Of a stretch of DNA of 64,000 nucleotides, positions 12,801-20,556 are shown piece after piece. The stretch covers positions 1-64,000 of the forward strand of contig CAKPEF010000002.1 of assembly GCA_934149305.1 (NCBI GenBank), in the 5' to 3' direction. Each line of letters begins with the position of its first letter. The stretch's first letter is position 1. The position numbers were made by a program, and so were the translations under genes. The DNA comes from an uncultured Clostridia bacterium (lineage in GTDB: Bacteria > Bacillota > Clostridia > TANB77 > UBA1234). Under the pieces are notes generated by a model. That model did no database searches. It worked only from the letters and a program-made list of their open reading frames with translations, and was not told where the DNA came from.

Positions 12801-15800
12801 AAACAAGTGATGATGCAACAGTTAGCGGAGATAATGCAGGTGTAGTAGCATTTATATACATATCAGAAGAAAATATTAAACCAACAGAAGATAATGAAAA
12901 CTGGATAATATATTCAGGAGATACAAATGCATATAAATATAAAGTGCAAAATGCGGATGGAAATACTACAATATATATGTGGTTTATGGACAAAGTTCAT
13001 AACATATCAAAAGAACCAGCAAGCGCAAACATGATATATGAGCAAGCAGTAGCTACTCTAGTAGAAGATGGCGTAGTAGTTGGTGAATATGATAGCATTC
13101 AATTAGCATATAATTTTGCAAGAGAAAATGCAGCAACAGCTTCAACTATTATAATCTCTAAAGATACAACATTAAGTGAAACACTAGTAATAGAAGGAAC
13201 TAAAGATATTATATTGGACTTAAACGGAAGAACTGTTACAAGTGAGCTTGAAGTTGGAATAAAAAATGAAGGTAAATTAGAGATAACAGATAGTAGAGGA
13301 AAAGGAAAATACATAAATACATATACAAAAAATATAGCATGTGCAATACATAATACAAATAAGTTATATATATCTAATGGTAATGTGCAAATGGTAAACA
13401 AGACATCTAGTGAATATCCAATTAGAGCAATTTATAACGATGGAAGTTATTCAAAGTTAAATATGACAGGTGGAAGAGTATATGCCGAAGGTACATTAGA
13501 TACAGATTTGGATACTGGTGTTTACGCAATATATAATAGCAGTACATTAATGAGTGAAACATCAATAACAATAACAGGCGGTACCGTAGAAACAAATGTA
13601 ACGGGATATTCTGATGGTTATGGAATATACAATTCAGACCATGGCTATATGGAGATACATAACTTAAATGTTGTAACAAAAGCAGTAAATGGAAAAGCTT
13701 ATGGAATAAGATGTGAATTTCCATCTGTTACTATAGCAGAAATCAATATTCAAGATTCAAAAATAAATGTAATGAGCGAAAATTCGGATGCTTATGGAAT
13801 ACATAATAATTATGATGGCTGGATTTGTATTATTTCTGGAGATATAAATGCAATTTCAAACGATGGAACAAGTTATGGAATATATGACAAAGATGAAGGC
13901 GTTATACGATTTATTTCTGGAACAATAAAATCAACTTCTACAAATGGAATAGGTTATGGAATATATAATGATGCATTGGCACCAATAGAGATAGGAGACG
14001 TAGGAGGAACTATAGATAATGATTTATTAACCATTTTTGGAAGTACATATGGAATTTATAGAAACAAAGGTGGATATGTTTTTGAAGATGGTAAAATACA
14101 AGGACCTATAAAACAATCTATATCTTGTACAAAAGGTGATTTAATATTGCCAGAAAATTATGGTGTTATTAAAACCATTAAAGATGGGGTAGAAACCTCT
14201 ACATTAATGTATGATGACACCGCTCCGACAATAGAAAGTATAAATATAACAACAGAAATGGCAAATAAACAAACCATAACAGTAACAGGAGCAACAGATA
14301 TTGGAACAGGAATAGTAGGATACATATTAAGTAATTCATCAGCTGTCCCAACATTATTAAGCACAGAGTGGCAAGATGTTGAAGCAACAACTGGACCAGT
14401 AGATTATTCATTTGATGCAACGATTAATGCAACATACTATTTTTGGTTAATAGATGCAGCAGGAAATATCTCAGAAACATACAGTGTCAAAGCAATGAAT
14501 ATTGTTGAGAAAATAACTGAAGTACAAATCGAAGACATAGATATATTTGTAGGAAACAAGGTGGGAGTTAATTTAGAACTATTACCACAGAATGGACAAT
14601 TTAAACTTATAACACTTACAGTTGATAATGATGAAATTGCTAGTGCAAATAGTGATAACGGATTGATTGTAGGACTTTCAGCAGGAACAACAACATTAAC
14701 ATGTAGCGTATTAAACTTTGATGGTACATATGCTAAAGGAACATGTAATGTAACAGTAAGAGATGTATCAAGTGGTCCAATTATATTGGTAGAGCCTCAA
14801 GATAGAACTGTAAAAGAAGGTACACCAGTTGAATTTAAAGTGGTTGCTAGTGGAGATAACTTACAATATCAATGGCTAGAATTAACAGAAAATAGACCAA
14901 TATTGCTAGATGATGAGCATTGCGGAATATTTAAGAGCAATATAGAAGGCGAGGCAAATACAATTGCAAAAGACACAATAATAATAAACACAGATAAAGA
15001 GGGAAAGCTAAACTTTGAATATATGGTGAGCTCAGAAGCTAGTGGTGATACATTCAAAATTACAGTTGAAGATGCAAATGGTGAGAGAACGCTCGTAGAT
15101 AATATAAGTGGTGAAATGAGCTGGAAATACATAGAAGAAGCAACTGTACCAAATACAAATAATCAAATTAAATTAACTTTAATTTACACAAAGAATGAAA
15201 GCGGAGATGCAGGAGCAGACTATGGTGCAATTAGATTTTTGAACTATTATTATTTAGAGGGTGTAAAAGCAAAATCAACTTTCAAAAGTGATGAGTACTT
15301 TAAAATAAAATCACCAGATACAACCGTAAATGGATCTTCAAAACATACTTGGATAACAGCAACAGAAGATGGTGTGCTAATATATAAGAGCAATAACAAA
15401 GGTGTAAGTAGTTCTTATGCGACAGCTTCAATAGAAATAAGTGTGCCTACTAGCGGAAGATTAAGTTTTGATTGGAGAGTAAGCTCAGAAAGTGTAAGTT
15501 ATGATTATTTAGAAGTTTATTTGACAGATGCAACTGGAAGAACACAAATACTAAAAAAAGGTGGCACAACAACAGATGTAGCTAATTGGAAAACATACTC
15601 AAAGAATGTAACACCAGATGCAAGTGGAAAAGTAAAACTAACATTATTGTATAGAAAAGATGGTTCAGTAAATAGAGGCGATGATATTGCAGCAATAAGA
15701 AACTTGATATTTGATTCAAGCATCGAAAAAACGATAAGTTCAACATTTAATTTAGATGAAACATTTACTGTATCAAAATCAAACTTTGAGGTTGTAAATT

Positions 15801-17203
15801 ATAGTGGGGCAAATTCACCAGTTTTACAAATACCAGGAAAACTGGTAAGAAAAGATGTAAGTGGTACAGGATATGGATGTTGGATTACTAATGATTTTGG
15901 CGAAAAAGGTTCAAAAGTAGCTGTATTAACAATTGCAGATGAAGAAATACCATTAGAAACCCCAATGACTAAAAATCCGCCAACATTAGAAACAAGCTAT
16001 AAACAAATAACAGCAACATGCAATCAATCAGGAGAAAATATAACAAAAATCTATTATGCAATAACGAGTAACGGAACGGACTATAGCGAATGGCAAGAAA
16101 GCAATGTATTTAAAGATTTAGAAGAGGATGTGCTATATGGAGTAAAAACTAAGATTGTAAATGCAAGCGGAGAGCAAGAATCAGAATTGGCGATTACATA
16201 TATGCCTATATATACAGTAACACTAGAAGAAAACGGTGTTATAACATATTATAAAACGGTGCAAGATGCTATAAACGCAGCAAACGCAGAAAATAAAACA
16301 GAAAAATCTATAATAACATTGTTAAATGGACAATCAACAAGTAAGAGAATATTCGTTGATACTGGTAAAAACATTTTCTTAGATTTAAATGGATACAACA
16401 TATCAGTAATAAACGCTTTAGATGAAGATTTATATGGTATATACAACAAAGGAAAACTAGAGATATTTAACAGTGGAGATTATTGCAGAATAGAGATTAT
16501 ATTCCAAAACGAATCAAGTGATTACAGGGTTTATGGTATATACAACGATAATGGGACAGTAATTGTAAACGGAGTTAATATGGTTGTAGATACTCCAGAA
16601 ACTTGCAAAGCGAATACATATGCAATCTATAATAATGGAGGAACAACCGCATTCGGTATTGATGATGGAAATATATATTATAATGAGCAAATGATAAGGT
16701 CAACAGGCTATGGTCTATATAATAATAACGGAACAGTAAATTATTATGATGGCGTGATAGTTGCAGACAAAGGAAAAACTGTTAAAGGAAAAATAAACAT
16801 ATTAGATAATTACAAAATAGAAACAGAAACAAATGGTGTACAAGATGCGGCATATTTAACAGAATTAGTACTAGACATAGAAAGCGCAATGATAACAGAA
16901 TGGCAAGTCCCAGCAAACACAGAAATAACATTACCAATATCAAATGGTGAAAATGTGGATATCGTGGTAGACTATGGCGATGGAAATGTGAAATGGGTAA
17001 AAGGCGAGGCCTTTCCTAAACATACATATCAAATTGCAGGAACATACCAGATAAAAATCAGTGGAATATTAAGCGACTTTGGAAATTATAGTGAAAGCGA
17101 AATCACATCAGGAAGTAATTATTATACATTTACAAATTACATGACTAGATTAACAAAATGGGGAGAACTTCGGAGCATCAAGATACGGTTTTGCAAACTG
17201 TAA
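806..17203 (+). CDS. Giant secreted beta-helix surface protein, upstream frame (joined to 17172-20279 by a +1 shift)
   Basis: Start chosen at 806 (MKKFKVKVF...), with AAAGGAG at 791-797; the earlier in-frame ATG at 758 has no ribosome site. Residues 1 to about 31 are a Sec signal peptide (hydrophobic core, then SLA-DG). Then come Ig/Fn3-like and MAM-like regions. Eleven right-handed beta-helix modules follow, each opening with a Y-(S/K)-(S/T)-(L/I/V)-Q-(D/E)-A-type segment and a LDLNGKTI strand followed by many YGIYN...INVNGG rungs; they begin near residues 780, 1006, 1208, 1548, 2026, 2494, 2774, 3105, 3441, 4094 and 5147. Between them are Fn3-like (TSVKITCKQEDEN...) and Ig-like (VEPQDRTVKEGTPVEF) domains. 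The zero frame runs into CGG at 17171 and stops at 17201, in the middle of a PKD-like plus BspA module that continues in the next frame. Likely an extracellular adhesin or glycan-binding protein. Confidence 0.9.
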   Translation: MKKFKVKVFLISMILLITGGITGVSLADGAATIDEFAELESSYESTSPKLNAAELSSTFTSEKEIEVYLETSRNDIDKIVISAWSGGAYSKFKTTKNATYDATREIYTATFNLDEIINTNTGAKENAEEALYSFDACVYGTNKTMSYYNLDNVQYTEKGFLASTKTSGDNVELTVKAEEDGEIAVLKDGEEVGENTAWQSVKKGENTISLMSLEDETNEDAMSSNVQTYSVVYKSPKIVSMPKRSIPVVTTNSLASSSTFQNNSIFTFEISKLDGRDTWVSYEDTPNILETAIQGKHGETAKLTVKIKTQYGGNVSFDYMISSEDNYDTFKVTSQGNPIAGGSGKRDWVSRSSRFGVPENGVITLVFEYTKDKNISRNEDKVAIKNLKFTPILPSNGKVVINGGAEYTENANLSLQISADNADYMYISEDSQKPSSTNVNWLKLEDTYEYTLQDKRYGEKTIYVWFKDKDNAMSQEATTATIKLDGDKPTNVAPSCESTATEIKIKLNQTDSNTFKTIAYGYKLANSNDEYKWINVVDLREYTVTGLSEKTEYEVVTRVSDGLSEVTSESTKIKTKISSDKIIITKTPNVKTLEDVDVTIKWNNNTYTKKYSLDNKEYIEVSEAETTIHMSENGTIYYLMTDGTYDSGILEYVVDNIDRNGPKIKSIGVVSPISGKYGIDDEITIKLEWDEEVVTGEAPVLNIKFDDDVIIPLTKVENDKTTITYVYKIKKEDSGYLKIESISGGLVRDALNNEASYEMPAQTGSEIFVENAAYIASKDTYYATLQNAVKAAGNEETIIKIVGNTALRETVKIKEGQNITIDLNGKTISIENDSAVVTAIENDGTLKIINTSENVGKINATSQAKSAYTIINNGTGKLDIKAGEIEAISNSTSVVLESYAIYNKESGEITLGIDDGIVSTTSPEIKAISRTSTGIKLTGNGGKLNYYDGKIKGTTSTIKSVEGATSYKIPAGYMDKIEIVEENGLTYKSSYLSNEIAVTLNMDGKTTEYLSIIDALEKIPADGREAIITVNSDETIREIIKIYNGQNITINLNGHTIKRVEEKNNAVYAIINNGKLILKDETNQGRIEAIAQKDVVTYALYNMESGDLTIDGVTLFASISEENSTENYYGLYNKADKIRFYDGKIYGKNIIWNNGEYEKTYLNPENVEMLENSYLHQGIEEVNSISYKINYVSSMPTVTLTVGEKTTGYSSIQLAIDAIKDSEEAIIKMEENEELFEHINIPKERNITLDLNGKTIFAYYKEYGIRTEANNLTIIDSTGEGLISVLVGYNTPEFTTTYGIYNSGDGNVTVSNGTINVNLTYHWHDSRKSYGIYNTGKGKVIITDATIISKSGHKAYGIYNKIDGTINIIDAKVESNTNSGMSNAQSYAIYNAESGDVNIEGSIINGMSDASQSTYVYAIYNADVGQVKISDSNICSHNYGVYNARTGTIKINSGNVSAIDKNQSKGIAMYINNVSSKVIIEGGELKGRENGIYISDGMRQKNGGEYEAGYVNLPVGKHISYKIENNYIINYLEDGPTVELQKPDGTKEEYYSLNEAIKTVPANGTLYKLKMVSDEFLYNNIEIEKNQNIDLMLNGKEIYGRANIVYAFYNNGKLLINDSTEEGTIRMYRYGSDRKNCYTIYNSDTGIININGGKITSSDYGIYNYGSGSINVNGGTISAPSYGVYNNGNGSINVNGGKISTSRFDREPNYGIYNSVNGTINVNGGKIASTACGIYNAKAGIVQMRNGEINVSGSGTHINGDSGVCGIYNLNDGRIKIMGGTITATMQYTSSQFTAYGVINKGSFGNVIVDIGKINALAPDYSYHSYMGACGLYNLGNLVVNDATITASTNSTHASAMGIRNSENGMTTINGGMITVHSSYSYGYGISNQKTGTVILNKGSIIVEGARSSYGIENNKGTIIIGKDDGKIDVENPIIKGTYAISSNTLGGDIRFYDGILEGRNSAIVRPTNTVFEYSETVQTDKYAINIPQGANIETGRDGNYYTKSFVGDNIYKLEYKSGQQVVEQYSSSLNSAVLKAPANVQTKIILQKDVSETRLATVNTNQNIILDLNGKNITFESEDEIKAITNNGKLQIIDSSTNGGGSINVTSPKNKAYAIYQDNANAVLTIGQDDQIVKQDLLQIYGKFYGIYINKGTLKMYDGKITGVDSIYGTATLPTGYLLKTIKNKDNIETSYLVKTNGITIVPERVGWINENQNIKIYYADISNTNQYKISSGEWQSLNAGDTEITIEVEENSTVYAQTLNASGDIIEKEEYEVKNIDKIKPTIQNVSITTGNGTKQTITLTGMSDEENGSGVKAYIITMDSKVPRKDAEWIKIEADNITYDVDKNGTWYAYAIDKAGNISEPYSVVAQNIDIKSPIVTNIEVVSPETGSYVAGTKITLNVNWSEEVVVTTAPTLKIKFGDGVIREATLESTGTNILTYTYTIQEGDYGSLNLSAYDGGVVKDLAGNAYQKNEIQLVGSKIDVQTRAYIEKTNTYYKTLQEAINSCGTEMTEYIKIKMTNDDEYYGTPIEIRAGQKIEIDLNGKKLSSTSIDRTISNNGELKINDLSTNQSGSIESDIYNNGMAELNIFGGITKDVIYNVSEGEINVTDGTINKIYNNGDGTVNILGGTLYLVTNNGMGIINIYGGIITGLIKNENQGVLNVNDGTINGVVNNGIGTVKMIGGTIQNSPYGLYIKDANSKVIIEGGEFKGTTSGIYIPQGMQIKNTGEYQNGYVNLPNGKYITNRTEGKYIVNYLQDGGVLVAELQKTDGTIEKYFSVQDAVENVSGDGLLYTVKMLADEFLGRSIVIDEGKNIKLDLNGKEISANSSAIIENSGKLTLCDLSESKSGKIIYAEKGIVNKEKANLSIISLSLISKDYSSVNVAPREMYAIYNEGSGDITVSESFIQCKGRRTFGIYNNMQGTINLINVNIMLSPVGSSDVFGVYNKGNGIINMLGGSIKINSTGTYIYGIYDADNGTINVNNSTIIVNSNFHSYGIYKLGTGTIAISGDIIVTTNTDNTGSSCNAIFTKNVNSKLIINGGTYKGKKGISVPDGMIVKNSGEFENGYVNIPQGKHIAYTNEEKYVINYLEEGNAVELQKPSGIVEEYSSIQEAIKNSAEDGTLHKIKLLTNEQLLTSVQIAEEQNIEIDLNGNEINANTLSRVIINNGDLTIIDSSSEKNGLIDCGREGIYNAGSKSLILNGCTISAVYNVGTGNIEINGCVIQSICNKGTGNIIVNKTKINTDSVYIGANIMGYAYRISVYNSDAGKIDINESTLTGISLSNKYKMCGIYNVKSGTINILNSNIYIETPINLYGIYSNGNINIDGGSVTTFASESNYGHCIDIYGNGSLTIKDVVLKSLCQKNNYANYFTYGIYFDSTSSNFKFISGKIIAGKIAIYPENKKIEMEANKYLKVHNEYIDGIKYNIAEIVDDGEILVINNGYEERFGSLESAMAKAITYNTFTQVKLLADATIASDITIPSNKYIQLDLNGKTIKYYSNVNTIKAFINNGRFELTDSLGNGKIEVIADGYDAYGVCNNESIAMFKQLGGNIEVISRGANAYGISNSGEGLEAIVIDGGSISAKAEIGTNSIKSGIAYGIYNASDGTIMIGSDSTKIVASSDLNDGYGIYDNEKNNELLIGEKDGLTNSNSPYISGNTCGVYKEDTGKFALYGGSVTGPTSKSTNRKFNEKEENTALYTLDNLDGTETQLLLKNIDSIDGVPEQLTFNKIGLTKSFEVSYLPIDASDVTITHEIKSGDVVDVTESYNTYKLKSKAEGSAVMKITARDITGKEVFAICNIIVDLTAPTDTAPDATSTATSVKITCKQEDENIDANTIRYAISSDGGLTWGTWTSRSTISGLTPDTEYLVKTKVSDLAGNENESKTTKIKTKLSNNSKLTLEPDTMTKENVKVIITWNNPESIPQYYKINDGEWIFAGEEITELVVSEGNTTVYTKLVYDETEDSYINSIIVDNIDRLLPTGTFTINESKPNYAGYVTLDIKTSDDATVSGDNAGVVAFIYISEENIKPTEDNENWIIYSGDTNAYKYKVQNADGNTTIYMWFMDKVHNISKEPASANMIYEQAVATLVEDGVVVGEYDSIQLAYNFARENAATASTIIISKDTTLSETLVIEGTKDIILDLNGRTVTSELEVGIKNEGKLEITDSRGKGKYINTYTKNIACAIHNTNKLYISNGNVQMVNKTSSEYPIRAIYNDGSYSKLNMTGGRVYAEGTLDTDLDTGVYAIYNSSTLMSETSITITGGTVETNVTGYSDGYGIYNSDHGYMEIHNLNVVTKAVNGKAYGIRCEFPSVTIAEINIQDSKINVMSENSDAYGIHNNYDGWICIISGDINAISNDGTSYGIYDKDEGVIRFISGTIKSTSTNGIGYGIYNDALAPIEIGDVGGTIDNDLLTIFGSTYGIYRNKGGYVFEDGKIQGPIKQSISCTKGDLILPENYGVIKTIKDGVETSTLMYDDTAPTIESINITTEMANKQTITVTGATDIGTGIVGYILSNSSAVPTLLSTEWQDVEATTGPVDYSFDATINATYYFWLIDAAGNISETYSVKAMNIVEKITEVQIEDIDIFVGNKVGVNLELLPQNGQFKLITLTVDNDEIASANSDNGLIVGLSAGTTTLTCSVLNFDGTYAKGTCNVTVRDVSSGPIILVEPQDRTVKEGTPVEFKVVASGDNLQYQWLELTENRPILLDDEHCGIFKSNIEGEANTIAKDTIIINTDKEGKLNFEYMVSSEASGDTFKITVEDANGERTLVDNISGEMSWKYIEEATVPNTNNQIKLTLIYTKNESGDAGADYGAIRFLNYYYLEGVKAKSTFKSDEYFKIKSPDTTVNGSSKHTWITATEDGVLIYKSNNKGVSSSYATASIEISVPTSGRLSFDWRVSSESVSYDYLEVYLTDATGRTQILKKGGTTTDVANWKTYSKNVTPDASGKVKLTLLYRKDGSVNRGDDIAAIRNLIFDSSIEKTISSTFNLDETFTVSKSNFEVVNYSGANSPVLQIPGKLVRKDVSGTGYGCWITNDFGEKGSKVAVLTIADEEIPLETPMTKNPPTLETSYKQITATCNQSGENITKIYYAITSNGTDYSEWQESNVFKDLEEDVLYGVKTKIVNASGEQESELAITYMPIYTVTLEENGVITYYKTVQDAINAANAENKTEKSIITLLNGQSTSKRIFVDTGKNIFLDLNGYNISVINALDEDLYGIYNKGKLEIFNSGDYCRIEIIFQNESSDYRVYGIYNDNGTVIVNGVNMVVDTPETCKANTYAIYNNGGTTAFGIDDGNIYYNEQMIRSTGYGLYNNNGTVNYYDGVIVADKGKTVKGKINILDNYKIETETNGVQDAAYLTELVLDIESAMITEWQVPANTEITLPISNGENVDIVVDYGDGNVKWVKGEAFPKHTYQIAGTYQIKISGILSDFGNYSESEITSGSNYYTFTNYMTRLTKWGELRSIKIRFCKL
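17171..17173 (+). other. +1 frameshift site at zero-frame CGG in giant surface gene A
   Basis: Zero frame reads GAA CTT CGG AGC and ends ten codons later at TAA. Skipping C17171 gives CTT GGA GCA TCA AGA TAC: WGEL-GASRYGFANCKNLVYVDSKPSL. This matches the internal paralogue at about 18160-18240 (LGELKAKSYRFAQCANLIEV), so the exact joint is supported by an internal repeat. It is the only zero-frame CGG I find in the 6490-codon gene. Confidence 0.9.
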
Positions 17204-20200
17204 AAACTTAGTGTATGTAGATAGCAAGCCATCACTAAACACATTCAAGAATGTAAAAGATATGAGCAACATGTTCTATGCATGTACATCTCTAAAAACA
17301 TTAGACTTAAGTGAATATAAATTGCCAGCAGTAACAAACATGGAAAACATGTTTAACAAAATGACAAACTTAGTATCAATGCAAGTTGGCAATCAATTTG
17401 CAGTAGTGGAAAACTCAAAAGAAATATTTGAAAACACAGATAATCTAAGAGCAATAATAATAACAGGTAAAACACCAAAAGTTGGAGCATTTACAAATGC
17501 AAAACAAAGTTTATCATCAAATGTAAAATTCTATGTTGAAGCAGAAACTGCTTATGAAAAATCATGGGCGAGTGACTTTGGCAAAGAAAGAATCGAACCA
17601 ATACTTGCATTAGTAGGTAATAGTTCGCTAAAAACGAGTCTAAATAGTGTATACGAAGACTTAGGTTGTTATGTTGCAGGATTTACAAAATTAGAATCTG
17701 AAAATTATATGCCTTATGGTTATAGTGTAGTATCAAGCGGAGATGTAGATGTAACAATCGAAAACAAGTATCAAAGAGAATATACTTTGACAAGAACATA
17801 CGAAAGCGAAGGTCAGCAAGTAACAAATGAAATAATGAAATTAGCAAGAGAAATAGATGTAGTAGACAAACCAAAATATATGGTGACAGAATGGAATGTA
17901 ACAGGCGAAGTAGGGTTAGAAATCACATTGCCAGTTAGCGGAACAGGTTTAAATATCACAGTGGATTGGGGAGATGGCACAGAAGAAGTTATAACAAAAG
18001 AATTTCCGACTCATAAATACGCTAAAGTAGGAACATATGAAATATATGTTGTAGGCGACTGTATGTATTGGGGAGAAGCAGAATTTGATATAAAGAAACC
18101 AGAAATAACAAGCGACAACAAATACTACACATATACAAAGTACTTAACAAAAGTAAAACAGTTAGGAGAATTAAAAGCAAAATCTTATAGATTCGCGCAA
18201 TGCGCTAATTTGATAGAAGTACGAGGAGAAGCATTAGTATCTACAAATACATTTGAAAATGTAGTAGATATGAGTAACATGTTCTATAATTGTGACAAAC
18301 TAATAAATTTAGATATGAGCAAATTCAATACATCAAATGTAACAAATATGAGTGGAATGTTTGCAAGATGTGGAGTGTCAAACATAGAAACAAACAACTT
18401 TGATACACAAAATGTAAAAGATATGAGCAATATGTTCTCAAACTGTAAAGCATTGACAAACATAGATGTGAGCACATTAAATACAGAAAATGTAGTGAAC
18501 ATGAACAATATGTTTTCAAATTGTACAGCATTGACAAGTATAGATGTAAGTGCATTTAATACATCAAATGTAACAAACATGAGTAATATGTTCTCTGGTT
18601 GTACTGCATTAGTAAACATAGATGTGAGCGGATTGAATACATCAAAAGTTACAGATATGAACAATATGTTTTCAAACTGTACAGGATTGACAAGTGTAGA
18701 TGTAAGCGCATTTAATACATCAAATGTAACAAATATGAGATATATGTTCTACAATTGTTCAAAGCTAAAAGAGCTAGATGTAAACAATTTTGATACAAGA
18801 AATGTAATAAATATGAATTATATGTTTGCAAAATGTACAGAAATGACAAACTTAGATATAAGCAATTTCAATACAGAAAAAGCATCAATGTATAGAATAT
18901 GCGATGAAGACAGAAATCTAAGAAGCATAATGGTTGGAGAAAAATTCTTAGTACTAAATGATGTAGATGTATTTTACGGAGTACAAAAACTAACAGCCAT
19001 CATCGACACAAGCACTACTCCAGTTGCTAACCAATTCAAAGGTATGCTTCCATCTACAGCAACATTATATGTGCCAAATGGAAGTGAAGATGCATACAAG
19101 TCTACATTAAGTGGAGATACAGATGCAAGTAAGATTAAGCCAATTATTGAGCCAATAGGTGAAAAAGAAGTTGGCGTGCTTCTAGGTACACCATACGAGG
19201 AACAAAACTTTACTGTAGCAGGATTTGGAGTCGAAGAAGCAGAATATTACATGGCATATGGTTATAATGTAGAGGTAAGCGGCGATGTAAATACAAATGA
19301 AAATGGTACATACAAAGTAGAATACATTTTAACAAGAACATATAAAGACACTGATGGAACACAAAAAGAAGAAGGACATATAGCAACAAGAATAGTCAAA
19401 GTTTATGATGCACCAGTAGTTAACTTGTATGAAAATAATACACCATATTCAGGCGATTGGACAAATAAGGATGTAGTGGCAGTTATGAATATCTTGTCAT
19501 CAAAAACAACATGGATAGCAATCAGAGTAGAAAACGGTGATTGGAGCATAGAGCCGACATATGCAAAAATAGAAAAGAGCGGAGATCAAATGATAGCAAC
19601 ATTTAACACTTCGTTAAATGGAAAAGTATACTTCAAAGAAGTCGATGTCGCAGGAAACGCTACAACATACGAATCAGAGGCAAGCATAATAAAAATAGAC
19701 AAAGAAAGTCCAGTGATAGAAGAAATCAAAGCAGAAACAATCGATGGCGTAATAAAATTAAAAGCAAGCATAAAAGAAGAGCTAAGCGGCATCGAATATT
19801 ACGCAGTAGTAGCAAGCGGAGAAGAAATTACATGGAAAAAGTACGAACAAGCAGATTCAAAAATAGAAGAAACACTACTTGCTTCTGGCAAATATCAATT
19901 ATGGTTAAAAGATAGAGCACAAAACGAAGCAAGTGGCGAGATAATAGCCAAAAAGGATGTTGAGCCACCAAAGGGTAGCATAGACATAGTAGCAACAAAT
20001 ATAATAAGTGGGGACAAATACACAAATCAAGATGCAGTCTTAATAAATATAAATGTAACAGACAATCAAACAGATCAAGAAAGAATAATGTATGCAATAT
20101 ATAATGAAGAAGACTACAAAGAGGTAAAAGCAGGAACAAAAGAAATAGAGTGGAAGCAATACACGCCTACAGTAACATGGGTATTAAAAGAACCACAAGG

Positions 20201-20279
20201 CATAAACATCATATATGCAGTATTTAAAGATAGGGCAGGCAACATAAGCATGTCACAAGGGATACTAGAAACACCATAA
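17172..20279 (+). CDS. Giant secreted surface protein, downstream frame with BspA-type (DUF285) leucine-rich repeats
   Basis: This is the C-terminal 1035 codons of the gene that starts at 806; joined by one +1 shift the product is 6490 aa. It holds two PKD-like domain plus BspA-repeat units. The BspA/DUF285 repeats (DMSNMFYNCDKLINLDMSKFN type, about 23 residues each) span roughly 17250-17400 and 18260-18890. They are followed by Ig-like segments (VNLYENNTPYSGDWTNKDVV, SGIEYYAVV). The protein ends ...MSQGILETP with no LPXTG motif, transmembrane helix or cell-wall binding repeat. No start with a ribosome site exists at the first ATG (17211), which supports translation as a continuation rather than as a separate gene. 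Confidence 0.85.
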   Translation, partial: GASRYGFANCKNLVYVDSKPSLNTFKNVKDMSNMFYACTSLKTLDLSEYKLPAVTNMENMFNKMTNLVSMQVGNQFAVVENSKEIFENTDNLRAIIITGKTPKVGAFTNAKQSLSSNVKFYVEAETAYEKSWASDFGKERIEPILALVGNSSLKTSLNSVYEDLGCYVAGFTKLESENYMPYGYSVVSSGDVDVTIENKYQREYTLTRTYESEGQQVTNEIMKLAREIDVVDKPKYMVTEWNVTGEVGLEITLPVSGTGLNITVDWGDGTEEVITKEFPTHKYAKVGTYEIYVVGDCMYWGEAEFDIKKPEITSDNKYYTYTKYLTKVKQLGELKAKSYRFAQCANLIEVRGEALVSTNTFENVVDMSNMFYNCDKLINLDMSKFNTSNVTNMSGMFARCGVSNIETNNFDTQNVKDMSNMFSNCKALTNIDVSTLNTENVVNMNNMFSNCTALTSIDVSAFNTSNVTNMSNMFSGCTALVNIDVSGLNTSKVTDMNNMFSNCTGLTSVDVSAFNTSNVTNMRYMFYNCSKLKELDVNNFDTRNVINMNYMFAKCTEMTNLDISNFNTEKASMYRICDEDRNLRSIMVGEKFLVLNDVDVFYGVQKLTAIIDTSTTPVANQFKGMLPSTATLYVPNGSEDAYKSTLSGDTDASKIKPIIEPIGEKEVGVLLGTPYEEQNFTVAGFGVEEAEYYMAYGYNVEVSGDVNTNENGTYKVEYILTRTYKDTDGTQKEEGHIATRIVKVYDAPVVNLYENNTPYSGDWTNKDVVAVMNILSSKTTWIAIRVENGDWSIEPTYAKIEKSGDQMIATFNTSLNGKVYFKEVDVAGNATTYESEASIIKIDKESPVIEEIKAETIDGVIKLKASIKEELSGIEYYAVVASGEEITWKKYEQADSKIEETLLASGKYQLWLKDRAQNEASGEIIAKKDVEPPKGSIDIVATNIISGDKYTNQDAVLININVTDNQTDQERIMYAIYNEEDYKEVKAGTKEIEWKQYTPTVTWVLKEPQGINIIYAVFKDRAGNISMSQGILETP

Positions 20280-20288
20280 TGAAAAAAT

Positions 20289-20337
20289 AATATCTAGATA
20301 TATCGGAGTTAAGCTCTGAAATATCTAGATATTTTTA
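20289..20337 (+). terminator. Rho-independent terminator of giant surface gene A
   Basis: A long stem of AATATCTAGATAT with CGGAG on the left pairs with CTCTG and AATATCTAGATATT on the right, and is followed by TTTTT. It starts about 10 bp after the stop codon. Confidence 0.85.
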
Positions 20338-20339
20338 AT

Positions 20340-20530
20340 TTAATACCACTTGTTGAATATAACTATAACTTATAAAAATGTAGCTTAAGCTTAGGTGTGT
20401 TTCATATAAATCGAGGTTTAGCATTTGTCATAAATTAAGTGTAAGCAAAATCATCAATTACACTCTTGTCTTTAAAAACATATTTGTTGAATGAAAAAAT
20501 GTAGCGGAGCTTAGGCGTGCTCCATAAAAA
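20340..20530. repeat. Degenerate copies of the dispersed palindromic element
   Basis: Two cores of the dispersed family are visible: GTAGCTTAAGCTTAGGTGTG near 20383 and GTAGCGGAGCTTAGGCGTGC at 20501-20520. The first is embedded in decayed sequence like the internal part of the complete elements at 48.9 and 55.7 kb. Clear terminal repeats are not preserved here. No gene is visible in 20280-20556. Confidence 0.6.
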
Positions 20531-20556
20531 TTGACACAATAAAATTTTCTAAAACA

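Noticed and set aside
17211..20279. Separate gene starting at the ATG at 17211
   Set aside because: No ribosome binding site or promoter, it starts inside a domain, and a one-base skip at 17171 joins it smoothly to the upstream frame.
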